Shown: in pieces, positions 8,606 through 18,100 of the stretch
Layout of the letters: each line of letters begins with the position of its first letter
Numbering within the stretch: the first letter of the stretch is position 1
Origin: Sphingomonadaceae bacterium
GTDB lineage: Bacteria > Pseudomonadota > Alphaproteobacteria > Sphingomonadales > Sphingomonadaceae
Length of the DNA stretch: 44,923 nt
Reading direction: 5' to 3'
NCBI GenBank assembly: GCA_947472735.1
Contig: CANJBY010000014.1
Coordinates: 1 to 44,923 of the forward strand
The notes under the pieces: model-generated
The model's input: only the letters and a program-made list of their open reading frames with translations
Told to the model about the DNA's origin: nothing
Databases searched by the model: none
Translations under genes and position numbers: made by a program

Positions 8606-9333
8606 CCGCTCTGCTCCCCACCCGCAAGGACGAGGCCTACCGCTATGCGGACCTCGATGCGCTGGCCCCGCTGTGGCCGGTGGCGGTGGAGCGTATCGTG
8701 CTGGCGGACGGCGAACAGCGCGCATTGTCAATCATCGAGAGCGGCCAAGCTCCAGTCGCGCGGGAACTTGCGGTGGTGCTGGGCAAGGGTGCCAGGTTGG
8801 ACCTGCGGGTACTCAATGCCGGCTTCGCCTATGCCCGCATCGCGGTTCGGGCCGAGTTGGGCGAGGAGGCAGAGTTCATCTTCGGCGCGGCGCAGCTGGC
8901 CAATGGGCAGCAAGTGCAGGAGATCGTCACCGAGGTCCTCCACGCTGCGCCTGGCGCGATCAGCAGGCAGACTGTCCGTTCCGTCGCGGGCGGACAGGCC
9001 ACCACGAACTATCTCGGCAAGGTGCGCGTCGCCAAGGGCGCCGACGGCACCGACGGAGAGCAATCCGTCCGCGCCATGCTGCTTGACCGGACGGCCAAGG
9101 CCAATGCCAAGCCGGAGCTGGAGATCTTCGCCGACGACGTCAAATGCGCCCATGGCTGCGCGGTTGGGGAGCTCGATGCCGGTGGACTGTTCTACATGGC
9201 ATCGCGCGGAATTCCGCCAGAGCAGGCCAAGGCGCTGATGCTCCAGGCGTTCATCGCCGAAGCCTTTGCCGGCGCGGCCGACGAGGAAGCGCTGCTCGCG
9301 CAAGCGCTGGAGCGCCTAGGGGAAGTGCTGTGA
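8602..9333 (+). CDS. sufD: Fe-S cluster assembly protein SufD (short form)
   Basis: A 243-residue SufD, the SufB paralogue that completes the SufB-C2-D complex. The start TRKDEAYRYADLDAL is typical of SufD, and the C-terminal EIFADDVKCAHGCAVGELD with its conserved His/Cys is intact. Many SufD proteins are over 400 residues; here the N-terminal helical domain is much reduced. There is no frameshift in the region, so the short form appears genuine. Translationally coupled on both sides. Confidence 0.93.
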   Translation: MTALLPTRKDEAYRYADLDALAPLWPVAVERIVLADGEQRALSIIESGQAPVARELAVVLGKGARLDLRVLNAGFAYARIAVRAELGEEAEFIFGAAQLANGQQVQEIVTEVLHAAPGAISRQTVRSVAGGQATTNYLGKVRVAKGADGTDGEQSVRAMLLDRTAKANAKPELEIFADDVKCAHGCAVGELDAGGLFYMASRGIPPEQAKALMLQAFIAEAFAGAADEEALLAQALERLGEVL

Positions 9334-10511
9334 GCACGGCCACGCTCGCCTCCGCCGCGCTGAAGGCCGATTTCCCCGGCCTGGCCGGTGGCTGGCATTA
9401 CCTTGATACCGCTGCCACCGCGCAGAAGCCGCAGGCGGTGATTGACGCGACCGTAAACGCCATGGGCCGCGACTATGCGACGGTGCACCGCGGGGTCTAT
9501 GCCCGCTCGGCCCAGATGACGCTCGCTTACGAGGCGGCGCGGCGGCGGGTGGCGAACTTCATCGGCGGGTGCGAGGACGAAGTGGTCTTCACGCGCGGGG
9601 CGACCGAGGCGATCAACCTTGTGGCCTATACGCACCCGCGGAAGGGCCGGGTGCTGCTTTCCAAGCTGGAGCATCATTCGAACATCGTGCCCTGGCAGCT
9701 CGCCGGGTGGCAGGTGGACGTCTGCCCGCTGACCACCGACGGACGGATCGACCTCGACGCGGCCGAACGGATGCTTACCGCTGACCACACCATGGTTGCC
9801 TTCGCCCATGTCTCCAATGTGCTCGGTTCGCAGCTCGACGTAGAGCGGGCGGCGGAGCTGGCGCACCGGGTCGGGGCGCAGCTGCTGGTCGATGGCTGTC
9901 AGGCCGTGCCGCGTCTGCCCGTCGATGTCGCGGCGTTGGACTGCGATTACTACGTCTTCTCCTCGCACAAGCTCTACGGCCCGACCGGGATCGGGGCACT
10001 TTGGGCGAGGCCGGAACTGCTCGACGCGATGGGCCCGTGGCAGGGCGGCGGCTCGATGATCGACCGGGTGACGTTCGATCGCACCACTTATGCCCCCCCG
10101 CCCCAGCGGTTCGAGGCGGGGACGCCGGCGATCGTCGAGGCGATCGGGCTGGCGGCAGCGATCGACTATGTTTCCGCGATCGGCCTGCCGGCGATCCACG
10201 CGCATGAGGCCACCCTTGTGGCGCAGGCCCGGGCGGAGCTGGGACGGATCAACTCGCTGACGCTGTTCGGCCCTCATGATTCGGCCGGGATCGTGTCGTT
10301 CGCCCTTGACGGGGTGCATCCGCACGACCTTGGCACCATATTGGACGAGGAAGGGGTCGCGATCCGCGCCGGGCACCATTGCGCCCAGCCGCTGATGGAA
10401 CACCTCGGCGTACCCGCCACCGCACGCGCGAGTTTCGGGCTTTACAACGACGAAAGCGACATTGCCGCGCTGGTCCGGGGGATCGAGCGCACCAGGAGGA
10501 TATTCGGATGA
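9330..10511 (+). CDS. sufS: Cysteine desulfurase SufS
   Basis: A 393-residue PLP-dependent class V aminotransferase-fold enzyme that takes sulfur from cysteine for Fe-S assembly. The PLP lysine is in FSSHKLYGPTG and the active-site persulfide cysteine in IRAGHHCAQP. Other landmarks are YLDTAATAQKP near the start, HHSNIVPW and DGCQAVPRLPVDV. The start is GTG at 9330, overlapping the sufD stop; the longer upstream frame runs inside sufD and is not used. Confidence 0.95.
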   Translation: MSTATLASAALKADFPGLAGGWHYLDTAATAQKPQAVIDATVNAMGRDYATVHRGVYARSAQMTLAYEAARRRVANFIGGCEDEVVFTRGATEAINLVAYTHPRKGRVLLSKLEHHSNIVPWQLAGWQVDVCPLTTDGRIDLDAAERMLTADHTMVAFAHVSNVLGSQLDVERAAELAHRVGAQLLVDGCQAVPRLPVDVAALDCDYYVFSSHKLYGPTGIGALWARPELLDAMGPWQGGGSMIDRVTFDRTTYAPPPQRFEAGTPAIVEAIGLAAAIDYVSAIGLPAIHAHEATLVAQARAELGRINSLTLFGPHDSAGIVSFALDGVHPHDLGTILDEEGVAIRAGHHCAQPLMEHLGVPATARASFGLYNDESDIAALVRGIERTRRIFG

Positions 10512-10984
10512 GCGGCGAAGAGCCCAAATTCACCATCGAGGAAGTGGACAGCGCCCCCTTGCCGCCCCGTGCCAAAGTGGAAGATGCAGAAACGCCCGGC
10601 GAGAAGCTGGAGCGCAAGCGCGATTACCTTGAAGGTTTCCTCAAGGAACAACCGCAAAGTCTTGCCGCCAGCGAACCAGGCGGGACGATCTACGACGGCG
10701 TCATCGCCGCGCTGAAGGACATCTTCGATCCCGAGATCCCGGTAAACATCTACGACCTCGGCCTGATCTACGGTGTCGACGTCGATGATGAGGGCGGCGT
10801 GGTCGTGAACATGACGCTGACGACACCGCACTGCCCGGTAGCCGAATCGATGCCGGGCGAGGTCGAACTGCGGGTCAGCTCGGTGCCCGGCGTGCGCGAT
10901 TGCGAGGTCAACCTCGTCTGGGATCCGCCCTGGGACATGGCCAAGATGAGCGACGAAGCCCGGCTGGAGCTTGGCATGCTTTAA
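10508..10984 (+). CDS. SufT-like Fe-S assembly protein (MIP18/DUF59 family)
   Basis: A 158-residue protein whose C-terminal 100 residues form a MIP18/DUF59 domain: IFDPEIPVNIYDLGLIYGV, then NMTLTTPHCPVAESMPGEVE with the reactive Cys, then VNLVWDPPWDMAKMS. Such proteins act in Fe-S protein maturation and often close SUF operons. The first about 50 residues are charged and probably disordered. It starts with ATGA overlap on sufS. A palindromic repeat separates it from sufA. Confidence 0.9.
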   Translation: MSGEEPKFTIEEVDSAPLPPRAKVEDAETPGEKLERKRDYLEGFLKEQPQSLAASEPGGTIYDGVIAALKDIFDPEIPVNIYDLGLIYGVDVDDEGGVVVNMTLTTPHCPVAESMPGEVELRVSSVPGVRDCEVNLVWDPPWDMAKMSDEARLELGML

Positions 10985-10988
10985 CCAT

Positions 10989-11085
10989 CCTCCCGGCTGC
11001 GGGAGGGGCTGGGGGTGGGCAAGGGCCCGGTGCACCCCCATATATGAAGCAGGGCCCACCCCCGATCCCTCCCGCAAACGGGAGG
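10989..11085. repeat. Paired REP-like palindromic element between SUF genes
   Basis: Two hairpins share the same stem, CCTCCCG/CGGGAGG (10989-11006 with loop GCTG, and 11068-11085 with loop CAAA). They are in inverted orientation, with flanking arms GGGGGTGGGC (11011-11020) and GCCCACCCCC (11054-11063) that are also complementary. The centre holds CATATATG. This is the architecture of an extragenic palindromic repeat pair. It may damp or process the operon transcript between sufT-like and sufA. Confidence 0.75.
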
Positions 11086-11099
11086 GGGGAGACAGACTG

Positions 11100-11453
11100 A
11101 TGAATACCACGACCCGACAGCGTCCGTCCGCCGTGCTCCTTACGCCCGCTGCCGAGGCGCGGATTGCCGCGCTGATGTCGGCCGCGCCGGAAGGCGCGAT
11201 CGGGGTCAAGCTCTCGACCCCGCGCCGGGGCTGCTCGGGCCTGGCCTATTCGGTTGATTACGTGACCGAAGCGCAAGGCTTCGACGAGCGGATCGAGACC
11301 CCGGGCGGACTGTTTTTCATCGACGCTGCTTCGGTCCTCTACCTCATCGGCAGCACGATGGACTGGGTCGAAGATGATTTCGCCGCTGGCTTCGTGTTCC
11401 AGAATCCCAACGCCAAGGGCACCTGCGGCTGCGGCGAAAGCTTCACGATCTAG
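11100..11453 (+). CDS. sufA: Iron-sulfur carrier protein SufA (A-type, HesB/IscA)
   Basis: A 117-residue A-type carrier that receives clusters and hands them to target proteins. The three ligand cysteines are in place: RGCSGLAY in the middle and GTCGCGES at the C-terminus. The start is the ATG at 11100, with GGGAGGGGGG upstream within the palindromic repeat acting as a plausible ribosome-binding site. It is the last gene of the SUF operon and its stop overlaps the convergent gene's stop by 4 bp. Confidence 0.93.
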   Translation: MNTTTRQRPSAVLLTPAAEARIAALMSAAPEGAIGVKLSTPRRGCSGLAYSVDYVTEAQGFDERIETPGGLFFIDAASVLYLIGSTMDWVEDDFAAGFVFQNPNAKGTCGCGESFTI

Positions 11454-12718
11454 AAAAACAGCGGCGTAACGAGCGCCGACGCCAGTGCGGCGGCGCACAG
11501 CGCCAGGGCCGGCATTCGGCCATTTTGCCATCCGGCAATGCTCATCGTCGCGCCCGCCTTGAACAGTGTGTTGAGCAGAACAGGCGGCATCAGCACCAGA
11601 CCGGCGATTTTCGGATCGAGGGTGCCCGGCGGTAGCGATCCCATGGTGATGATCGCGGAATCGACATCGACCATACCCGAAATCGCCAGGACCGTTGCCA
11701 ATCCCGCGTCTCCGAACCGGTCCAGCACGTACCGGGCGAGTAGTGTCAGCACCATAACCAGCCCCATCAAGACCAGTGCGGGGCCAAGGTCGAAGGGATT
11801 GCGCACCGTCGGCGATCCATCCGCCGCTGCACCGGCGCCGCGCGATCGCAGCAGAAACCAGCCCGTTGCCAGCAAGCTTACCAGCAGGCCCGGCGCCGCA
11901 AGTCGCGCCAGCATCGGCAAGGCAAAGGGCGCCAACACTCCGGTGAGCACCAGGACCCGTGCGAACATCATGCTCGAGGCCGCCATGATCGCGGCGCCGT
12001 GGACCGGCTGCACCCCGTCACGCATCCGCTGGGCAACCGAGGCGGTAACCGCGGTGGAGGAGACAACCGCACCGGCAGCGGCCGTCGCGATAATTCCCCG
12101 TGTCGCCCCCAGTCGTCTGGCAGCGACGTAGCCCGCGAACGAGAACCCGGAAACGAGCACCACCACCATCCACAGGTGGCGCGGATTCCAGGCGTCATAC
12201 GGTCCGTAGTCCCGATCCGGCAGCAGCGGCAGGATAACCAGGGCGATCAGCGCGAACCGCGCGATCGCCATGATCTCCTTCTCGTCGAGACGGCCGAGCA
12301 AGCCGTGCAGCTGGGTACGCAGCGCGAGCAGCAGTACCATCACGCAAGCCGCAGCGATCGCCAGCAGTTCATAATCGGTTGCCGCCAGGAACCCGCAAGC
12401 CATGGTGATGAGCCCGCTGAGGCTGGCCGTGCCGCTGATCGAGGGGTTGCGCTGGCTCGAACGCCAGTAGCCGGCGACGACCAGCGCTGCGCTTGCCGCC
12501 AACACCACCGTTGCCGGACCTTGTGCCCGGGCCGAAAGGAAGCCGCCAAGTCCTCCGGCCAGACCGAGCAGACCATAAGTCCGAAAACCGGCAAAGCGCG
12601 AACCTGCGGCCTGCTCGCGCTGCGCCCACCCGCGCTGCAATCCGATCAGCAGACCTAGCGCCAGAGCCAGCGCGATCCCGCCGTATTCGCGGAACGGGCC
12701 AAGCATCGAGAAGTCCAT
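11450..12718 (-). CDS. MgtC/DUF4010-type membrane protein
   Basis: A 422-residue polytopic inner-membrane protein with about twelve hydrophobic segments. The N-terminal GIALALALGLLIGLQRGW, then FRTYGLLGLAGGLGG, is the MgtC/SapB opening. The C-terminal half matches DUF4010 proteins, with ATRGIIATAAAGAVVSSTAVT and ISGMVDVDSAIITMG. Transport function is suspected for the family but not proven. The start is put at the ATG at 12718 (MDFSMLGPFREYG), where the first helix follows at once. It converges on sufA. Confidence 0.85.
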   Translation of the reverse strand: MDFSMLGPFREYGGIALALALGLLIGLQRGWAQREQAAGSRFAGFRTYGLLGLAGGLGGFLSARAQGPATVVLAASAALVVAGYWRSSQRNPSISGTASLSGLITMACGFLAATDYELLAIAAACVMVLLLALRTQLHGLLGRLDEKEIMAIARFALIALVILPLLPDRDYGPYDAWNPRHLWMVVVLVSGFSFAGYVAARRLGATRGIIATAAAGAVVSSTAVTASVAQRMRDGVQPVHGAAIMAASSMMFARVLVLTGVLAPFALPMLARLAAPGLLVSLLATGWFLLRSRGAGAAADGSPTVRNPFDLGPALVLMGLVMVLTLLARYVLDRFGDAGLATVLAISGMVDVDSAIITMGSLPPGTLDPKIAGLVLMPPVLLNTLFKAGATMSIAGWQNGRMPALALCAAALASALVTPLFF

Positions 12719-12802
12719 CTGCGCAGCATGGCGTGGCCCGGCTGCGGCGGCAAGCAAAAGCCCGGCTGGCGCGCGCGGGACAGGCTGCTACCTTGCCTTC
12801 AC

Positions 12803-15262
12803 ATGGCCGCCAACGTCCCTCCCGAACTCGAAACGTGGTTCGCCGCGCGTGGCTGGCGCGTACGGCAACACCAGGCAGACATGCTGGCCGCATTCGATGC
12901 CGGCGATCACGCGCTGCTGGTGGCCGATACCGGTGCCGGCAAGACGCTGGCCGGATTCCTCCCGACGCTGGCCGCCTTCACTCCTTCCCGGCTGGCGGGA
13001 GCAACCGCGCCAGAGGGGCTGCACACGCTTTACGTCTCGCCGCTCAAGGCGCTGGGGCATGACGTCCAACGCAACTTGATGGCGCCGATCGATGATCTCG
13101 GCCTGGCGATCCGAGTTGAGACACGCAGCGGCGATACCCCGTCGGACCGCAAGGCCCGCCAGCGGGCCCGCCCGCCCCACGTGTTGCTGACGACGCCGGA
13201 ATCGCTCTCCCTGCTGCTCAGCTATCCCGAGGCCGCGACCATGTTCGGAGACCTCCAGCGGGTGGTGATCGACGAGGTTCACGCCTTTGCCGCGGGTAAA
13301 CGCGGCGATCTGCTGGCGCTATCGCTCGCCCGGTTGCAGACTCTTGCGCCGGGGCTCAGGCGCAGCGCACTGTCGGCAACGCTCGCCGATCCGCAGGCCT
13401 TCCGCAGTTGGCTGGCGCCGGGCGGGCAGGCCGAGGCGGTTCGGCTGGTCGAGGGCGAGCAGGGCGCCCCGCCCGAGGTCGAGATCCTGCTCCCGGAGGA
13501 AGCCCGCATCCCGTGGAGCGGCCATGCCGCCAGCTGGGCGGTGCCCCAGCTTTACGAAGCGATTCGCGCGCACCGCACAACGCTGATCTTCACCAACACG
13601 CGCTTCTTGGCCGAATACATCTTCGAGCTGCTGTGGGACGCCAACGACGACAAACTGCCGATCGCAATCCATCACGGTTCGCTTTCGAAGGAAGCGCGGC
13701 GCAAGGTCGAAGGAGCGATGGCCCGGGGCGAACTTCGGGCGCTCGTCTGTACCGCCAGCCTCGACCTGGGAGTCGACTGGGGGGACATCGACCTCGTAGT
13801 GCAGATGGGCGCGCCGAAGGGTTCGTCGCGCCTGCTGCAGCGAATCGGCCGCGCCAATCACCGGCTCGACCAGCCCAGCAAGGCACTGCTGGTTCCCGGC
13901 AACCGTTTTGAATTCCTCGAGGCTACGGCAGCACAGCAGGCCGTGGCCGAAGGCAAGCGCGATGGCGAGGACTTGCGGCCGGGATCGCTCGACGTGCTGG
14001 CGCAGCATGTGATGGCCTGCGCCTGTTCCGGGCCGTTTGACGGCAGCGCCTTGCATGCCGAGGTGCAGGGCGCGGCACCGTATAGCTGGATTGACGACGC
14101 GACCTGGAACCGCGTGCTCGAATTCGTGGCCACGGGCGGCTACGCGCTCAAGGCGTACGATCGGTTCCGCCGCATTACCCGGGGCCGGGACGGCCTGTGG
14201 CGACTGACTCATCCGGAACACGCGGCGCGGCACCGGATCAACGCCGGGATCATCGTCGATGCGGAGATGCTGGAAGTCGCCTTCCGCAACGGTCGTTCAC
14301 TCGGAAAAGTCGAGGAAGCCTTTGGCGCCTCGCTTCGCCCGGGTGATACCTTCCGCTTTGCCGGCCTCGATCTTGAGGTTGAAGGGTTACGCGAACAAAC
14401 TATCCAGGTCCGCGCGGCGAAGCGCTCTGGCACGATCCCAAGCTACATGGGCGCGCGCATGCCGCTCACCACCCATCTGGCCGACCGGGTGCGCGCGCTG
14501 CTCGCCGACCGCGCCGGCTGGGCGCGTTTCCCTGATGACGTGCGCGAATGGCTTGAGGTGCAGGACTGGCGCTCGCACCTGCCTGGACCCGGCCGGTTGC
14601 TGGTGGAGAGCTTTCCGCACGAGCGCCGGTACTACACGGTGTTTTACCCATTCGAAGGATGGAACGCCCATCAGTCGCTGGGGATGCTGGTTACCCGGTG
14701 GATGGAGGAATTCGGGTTGCAGCCGCTGGGCTTCATCGCAAATGACTACGCCTTGGCAGTGTGGGGTCTGCGGCCGGTGACGGACCCGGCCGCGCTGCTG
14801 TCGCCCGATATTCTCGACCACGAATTCGTCGAATGGGTGCAGGACTCCTACCTTCTGCGCCGCGCCTTCCGCGAGGCTGCGGTGATTTCCGGGCTGGTCG
14901 AGCGCCAGCATCCCGGCAAGCGCAAGACCGGCCGGCAAGTCACCTTTTCCACCGACCTGATTTACGATGTGCTGCGGCGCTATGAGCCCGATCACGTTCT
15001 GATCGAAGCCGCCTGGGCAGACGCCAAGTCGCGGCTGACCGACGTGGCGCGCGTGGCCGACGTGCTGGAAGGCGCCGCGCGGCGGATTGATCACGTGGTG
15101 CTGGACCGGGTGAGCCCGCTGGCAGTCCCGGTACTGACGATGATCGGACGTGAAACCTTGCCCGAAGGTTCGGCGGATGAAGCGATTATCGTGGAGGCGG
15201 AGAGCCTCGCCGCGTTGGCGATGCGCGCCGACGAAGCGCCCGAAATCGAAGACCCCGCGTGA
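12803..15262 (+). CDS. Ligase-associated DNA-damage-response DEXH helicase (Lhr-like)
   Basis: An 819-residue superfamily 2 helicase. Motifs in order: RQHQADML (Q-type), Walker A ADTGAGKT, TTPESL (Ib), VVIDEVHAF (II), SALSATL (III), the C-terminal RecA domain with TNTR, CTASLDLGVDWGDIDLV (V) and LLQRIGRANHRLD (VI), followed by a winged-helix and long Lhr-type C-terminal domain. Proteins like this normally sit beside an ATP-dependent DNA ligase, an exonuclease and a metallophosphoesterase; none of these is within the window. The ATG at 12803 fits the family better than the in-frame ATG at 12728, which would overlap the divergent gene's leader. Confidence 0.92.
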   Translation: MAANVPPELETWFAARGWRVRQHQADMLAAFDAGDHALLVADTGAGKTLAGFLPTLAAFTPSRLAGATAPEGLHTLYVSPLKALGHDVQRNLMAPIDDLGLAIRVETRSGDTPSDRKARQRARPPHVLLTTPESLSLLLSYPEAATMFGDLQRVVIDEVHAFAAGKRGDLLALSLARLQTLAPGLRRSALSATLADPQAFRSWLAPGGQAEAVRLVEGEQGAPPEVEILLPEEARIPWSGHAASWAVPQLYEAIRAHRTTLIFTNTRFLAEYIFELLWDANDDKLPIAIHHGSLSKEARRKVEGAMARGELRALVCTASLDLGVDWGDIDLVVQMGAPKGSSRLLQRIGRANHRLDQPSKALLVPGNRFEFLEATAAQQAVAEGKRDGEDLRPGSLDVLAQHVMACACSGPFDGSALHAEVQGAAPYSWIDDATWNRVLEFVATGGYALKAYDRFRRITRGRDGLWRLTHPEHAARHRINAGIIVDAEMLEVAFRNGRSLGKVEEAFGASLRPGDTFRFAGLDLEVEGLREQTIQVRAAKRSGTIPSYMGARMPLTTHLADRVRALLADRAGWARFPDDVREWLEVQDWRSHLPGPGRLLVESFPHERRYYTVFYPFEGWNAHQSLGMLVTRWMEEFGLQPLGFIANDYALAVWGLRPVTDPAALLSPDILDHEFVEWVQDSYLLRRAFREAAVISGLVERQHPGKRKTGRQVTFSTDLIYDVLRRYEPDHVLIEAAWADAKSRLTDVARVADVLEGAARRIDHVVLDRVSPLAVPVLTMIGRETLPEGSADEAIIVEAESLAALAMRADEAPEIEDPA

Positions 15263-15268
15263 ATCGGC

Positions 15269-15988
15269 TCAAACGTCGCCGATGCGATCAGCGTAAAGCA
15301 GCCGGCCGCCCGACAAGTGCCAGAGCGCTTCGCTGAATTGCTCCGGCGCCATTGCGAAACAGCCCTCGCTGCGGCCAAGCTTGCCCTGACGCGCGATCAC
15401 GCCCGGGGCGGCGTACCAGGCCGGATGGATGACGATGGCGCGTTCCAGTGCGTTGGAATTGTCGCCGTCGAGCCCCTCCAGACGGATCGAGGTGCCGTAC
15501 TTGCCGTTGTACCACTCGCAAGTCAGATAGCTGCCGCGCGAGGTGGCTTCGGAACCGTTGACGTTCGAGAAGTTCTTGAGCCAGCCGTCGTGTTCGGGGT
15601 CCGACCCGCGCCCATGGGCAACGAAGAACGATCGCACCGTGCCCGCTTCAAGATTGGCGAAATGCAGCCGCGGATAAGCCGAGGGACGGGCGAAGTCCGC
15701 GATCCCGACAATGTCGTTGCGCCAGAGCGCGGCGCCAGCGCGATCACGCTCACGCGAGCCGATCTCGAGGACACGCTGCTCATAAGCGCGGCTGTTGCCG
15801 GTAAACAACGGGGGTCCGGGAGGAACGACTTCTTCCGGCGTTTCAGCAGGAATGCGGCCCGGGAAAGCCTGGTCGAAAGCATTACCCAAAGGATCGGGTT
15901 CGGCAAAGGCGCGGGTGGGCAGCACCAGTGCCGCGCCAGCCGCAAGGCCGCCCTTGAGGATCGATCTCCGATGCATCGCGCCCATCAT
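15269..15988 (-). CDS. L,D-transpeptidase-like murein protein, exported
   Basis: A 239-residue protein of the YkuD-related murein L,D-transpeptidase catalytic domain family. The signature with the catalytic Cys is near the end: KLGRSEGCFAM. IVIHPAWYA precedes it. The N-terminus MHRRSILKGGLAAGAALVLP ends in an AFA cleavage site and carries twin arginines, so Tat export is possible. Three starts are near each other (15988, 15985, 15976). It probably makes or trims 3-3 crosslinks in peptidoglycan. It is last in the minus-strand run of seven genes. Confidence 0.88.
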   Translation of the reverse strand: MMGAMHRRSILKGGLAAGAALVLPTRAFAEPDPLGNAFDQAFPGRIPAETPEEVVPPGPPLFTGNSRAYEQRVLEIGSRERDRAGAALWRNDIVGIADFARPSAYPRLHFANLEAGTVRSFFVAHGRGSDPEHDGWLKNFSNVNGSEATSRGSYLTCEWYNGKYGTSIRLEGLDGDNSNALERAIVIHPAWYAAPGVIARQGKLGRSEGCFAMAPEQFSEALWHLSGGRLLYADRIGDV

Positions 15989-16022
15989 AGCGGCTGTTAA
16001 CCTAAATGTTACCTAGTCGTCA

Positions 16023-16523
16023 TCAAAAATCGGCAGATTCGCGTCGATCAGCGCCAAGCCGTGCCAGAGCCGAGCCATCCAGGCGCATCACACTCCATTG
16101 GTCCATCGGCTGCGCGCCAAGGCTGCGATAGAAGCCGATCGCCGGCTCGTTCCAGTCCAGCACCGACCATTCGAGCCGGGCACAACCACGTTCCACGGCC
16201 AGCGCCGCCAGGTGCGCGAGCAGCGCCTTGCCCAGCCCCGCACCGCGTGCTTCGGGCCGCACGAACAGGTCTTCAAGATAGATCCCGGGCTTGCCTTCAA
16301 ACGTCGAGAAATTGTGGAAGAACAGCGCAAAACCCTGAGGCAAACCGTCTGCTTCGGCAATCACGACCTCGGCCATCGGTCTGGCGCCGAACAGATGCTC
16401 CCCCAGTACGTCCTCCTCGAAGCACACCGCATGAGCGAGGCGCTCATAGACTGCGAGTTCGCGGATCAGTGCGGCGATCAGCGGAAGGTCTGCCGCCGCC
16501 GCGGGACGAATGGAGCGCGTCAT
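16023..16523 (-). CDS. GNAT family N-acetyltransferase
   Basis: A 166-residue acetyltransferase. Motif A for acetyl-CoA is [15 protein letters not shown], and [17 protein letters not shown] is the C-terminal motif B. YLEDLFV before motif A and [14 protein letters not shown] resemble the diamine (spermidine/thialysine) acetyltransferase subgroup, so an amine substrate is likely. It starts within the ispG stop (ATGA), so it is coupled to ispG. No direct link to isoprenoid synthesis is evident. Confidence 0.9.
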   Translation of the reverse strand: MTRSIRPAAAADLPLIAALIRELAVYERLAHAVCFEEDVLGEHLFGARPMAEVVIAEADGLPQGFALFFHNFSTFEGKPGIYLEDLFVRPEARGAGLGKALLAHLAALAVERGCARLEWSVLDWNEPAIGFYRSLGAQPMDQWSVMRLDGSALARLGADRRESADF

Positions 16524-17659
16524 GCCGCCTTGCCGTGAAGCGTATCCATGCTGACCGCCCGGCCGGCGTCGATCTCAGCCGCCTTGGCCTCTACCAGCGA
16601 GACAATGTGCGCGATCATATCGTCGTCCTGGACGTGATGATCAGTTACGCCAGAGAGATAGACCATGTGCTTGCCGTTGCCGCCGCCGGTGATGCCGATG
16701 TCGGTCTCCCGCGCTTCTCCGGGGCCGTTGACCACACAACCCAGGACCGAAAGGCTCATCGGCGTGCGGATGTGCTGGAGCGCGGCCTCGAGCTTTTCGA
16801 CCGTCCGAATCACGTCGAACCCCTGGCGGGCACAACTGGGACAGGACACGACCCGCACACCCCGGGTCCGCAGACCCAGTGCCTTGAGAATCTCGTAACC
16901 GACCCGCACTTCTTCTTCCGGTTCCGCCGAAAGCGAGACGCGGATGGTGTCGCCGATCCCGGCCCACAGCATGTTGCCGATGCCGATGCTGGATTTGACC
17001 GTCCCGCCGATCAAACCACCGGCTTCGGTGATCCCCAGGTGAAGCGGACAATCGACCGCATCGGCGAGGCCCATGTAGGCGGCGACCGCGAGGAACACGT
17101 CGCTGGCTTTCACCGCCACCTTGTATTCGTGGAAATCGTGATCCTGCAGCAGCTTGATATGGTCGAGTGCACTTTCGACCAGCGCTTCGGGGCAAGGTTC
17201 GCCGTATTTCTCTAGCAAGTCTTTCTCGAGGCTTCCGGCGTTGACCCCGATGCGGATGGCGCAGCCGTTGGCCTTCGCTGCGCGGACCACTTCGGCGACG
17301 CGCTCGTTGCTGCCAATATTGCCGGGGTTGATCCTCAGGCACGCAGCGCCAGCGTCGGCGGCTTCCAGCGCGCGCTTGTAGTGGAAATGGATGTCCGCAA
17401 TCAGCGGCACGGTTGCAGCCCGGGCGATCTCGCGAAATGCCGCTGTGCTGGCTTCATCGGGGCAAGAAACGCGGATCAGGTCGGCCCCGGCTTCCTCGCA
17501 CCGGCGGATCTGGTCGATCGTCGCCTTGGCATCGGAAGTGAGCGTGTTGGTCATGGTCTGCACCGTAATCGGTGCGCCCCCTCCAACCGGGACGTTACCA
17601 ACCATGATCTGGCGGGACTGGCGGCGCGCGATATCGCGCCAGGGGCGTATGGATGACAT
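16520..17659 (-). CDS. ispG: (E)-4-hydroxy-3-methylbut-2-enyl-diphosphate synthase
   Basis: A 379-residue IspG (GcpE), the [4Fe-4S] enzyme that converts MEcPP to HMBPP in the non-mevalonate isoprenoid pathway. The TIM-barrel half has [14 protein letters not shown] and [12 protein letters not shown]. The cluster ligands are in [10 protein letters not shown] and in [10 protein letters not shown]. The start at 17659 ([15 protein letters not shown]) gives the family length; the frame open to 18073 is artefactual. It depends on Fe-S assembly such as the SUF operon provides. Confidence 0.96.
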   Translation of the reverse strand: MSSIRPWRDIARRQSRQIMVGNVPVGGGAPITVQTMTNTLTSDAKATIDQIRRCEEAGADLIRVSCPDEASTAAFREIARAATVPLIADIHFHYKRALEAADAGAACLRINPGNIGSNERVAEVVRAAKANGCAIRIGVNAGSLEKDLLEKYGEPCPEALVESALDHIKLLQDHDFHEYKVAVKASDVFLAVAAYMGLADAVDCPLHLGITEAGGLIGGTVKSSIGIGNMLWAGIGDTIRVSLSAEPEEEVRVGYEILKALGLRTRGVRVVSCPSCARQGFDVIRTVEKLEAALQHIRTPMSLSVLGCVVNGPGEARETDIGITGGGNGKHMVYLSGVTDHHVQDDDMIAHIVSLVEAKAAEIDAGRAVSMDTLHGKAA

Positions 17660-17682
17660 GCGAGCGGATATAGGCCGGTCGA

Positions 17683-18090
17683 TCAGCCCTGCCCAGTGAC
17701 CTTGGGCAGATTCGTGAGATCGTAGCTCCATTCGAGCGCGGAATCGCACCACAGCTGCCGCGCGGGAGCGCCCAGCTGGTGCCGCTCGGCGATGGCGCCG
17801 ATGCGCAGGCCGATCCGCCCCATGTCGGGAGCGGGGTCGCAGGCCCACAAGTGCGTGGCACAAGTGCCGCAGAAGGTCTGCACGCGCTGGCGGCCGCTCT
17901 CGGCGGTTTTCGTGAAAGTCCGCGGCGTCCCGTGCACTTTCAGACTGCCGGCTTTCGGCCCGATCATGGCGCGATAGGGCGCCCCGGCAAAAGTCTGGCA
18001 ATCGTCGCAGTGGCAGACCGCGATGGTGCCAGGCTCGACTTCGGCTTCGTAGGAAATCTCGCCGCAGTGGCACCTTCCGTGGATCAGCAT
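17683..18090 (-). CDS. GFA-family (glutathione-dependent formaldehyde-activating-like) protein
   Basis: A 135-residue protein of the GFA/CENP-V fold. Zinc-binding motifs are complete: [11 protein letters not shown], then [12 protein letters not shown], then [11 protein letters not shown]. Family members bind zinc and sometimes glutathione; few have proven activity, so the name should be taken as a fold label. It lies 10 bp after a GNAT gene and 23 bp before ispG on the minus strand. Confidence 0.9.
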   Translation of the reverse strand: MLIHGRCHCGEISYEAEVEPGTIAVCHCDDCQTFAGAPYRAMIGPKAGSLKVHGTPRTFTKTAESGRQRVQTFCGTCATHLWACDPAPDMGRIGLRIGAIAERHQLGAPARQLWCDSALEWSYDLTNLPKVTGQG

Positions 18091-18100
18091 GGCACGCTCC

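Noticed and set aside
11001..11100. Rho-independent terminator ending the SUF operon before sufA
   Set aside because: The hairpins have no T-tract, occur as an inverted pair and are followed by a further SUF gene, so a palindromic repeat is more likely.
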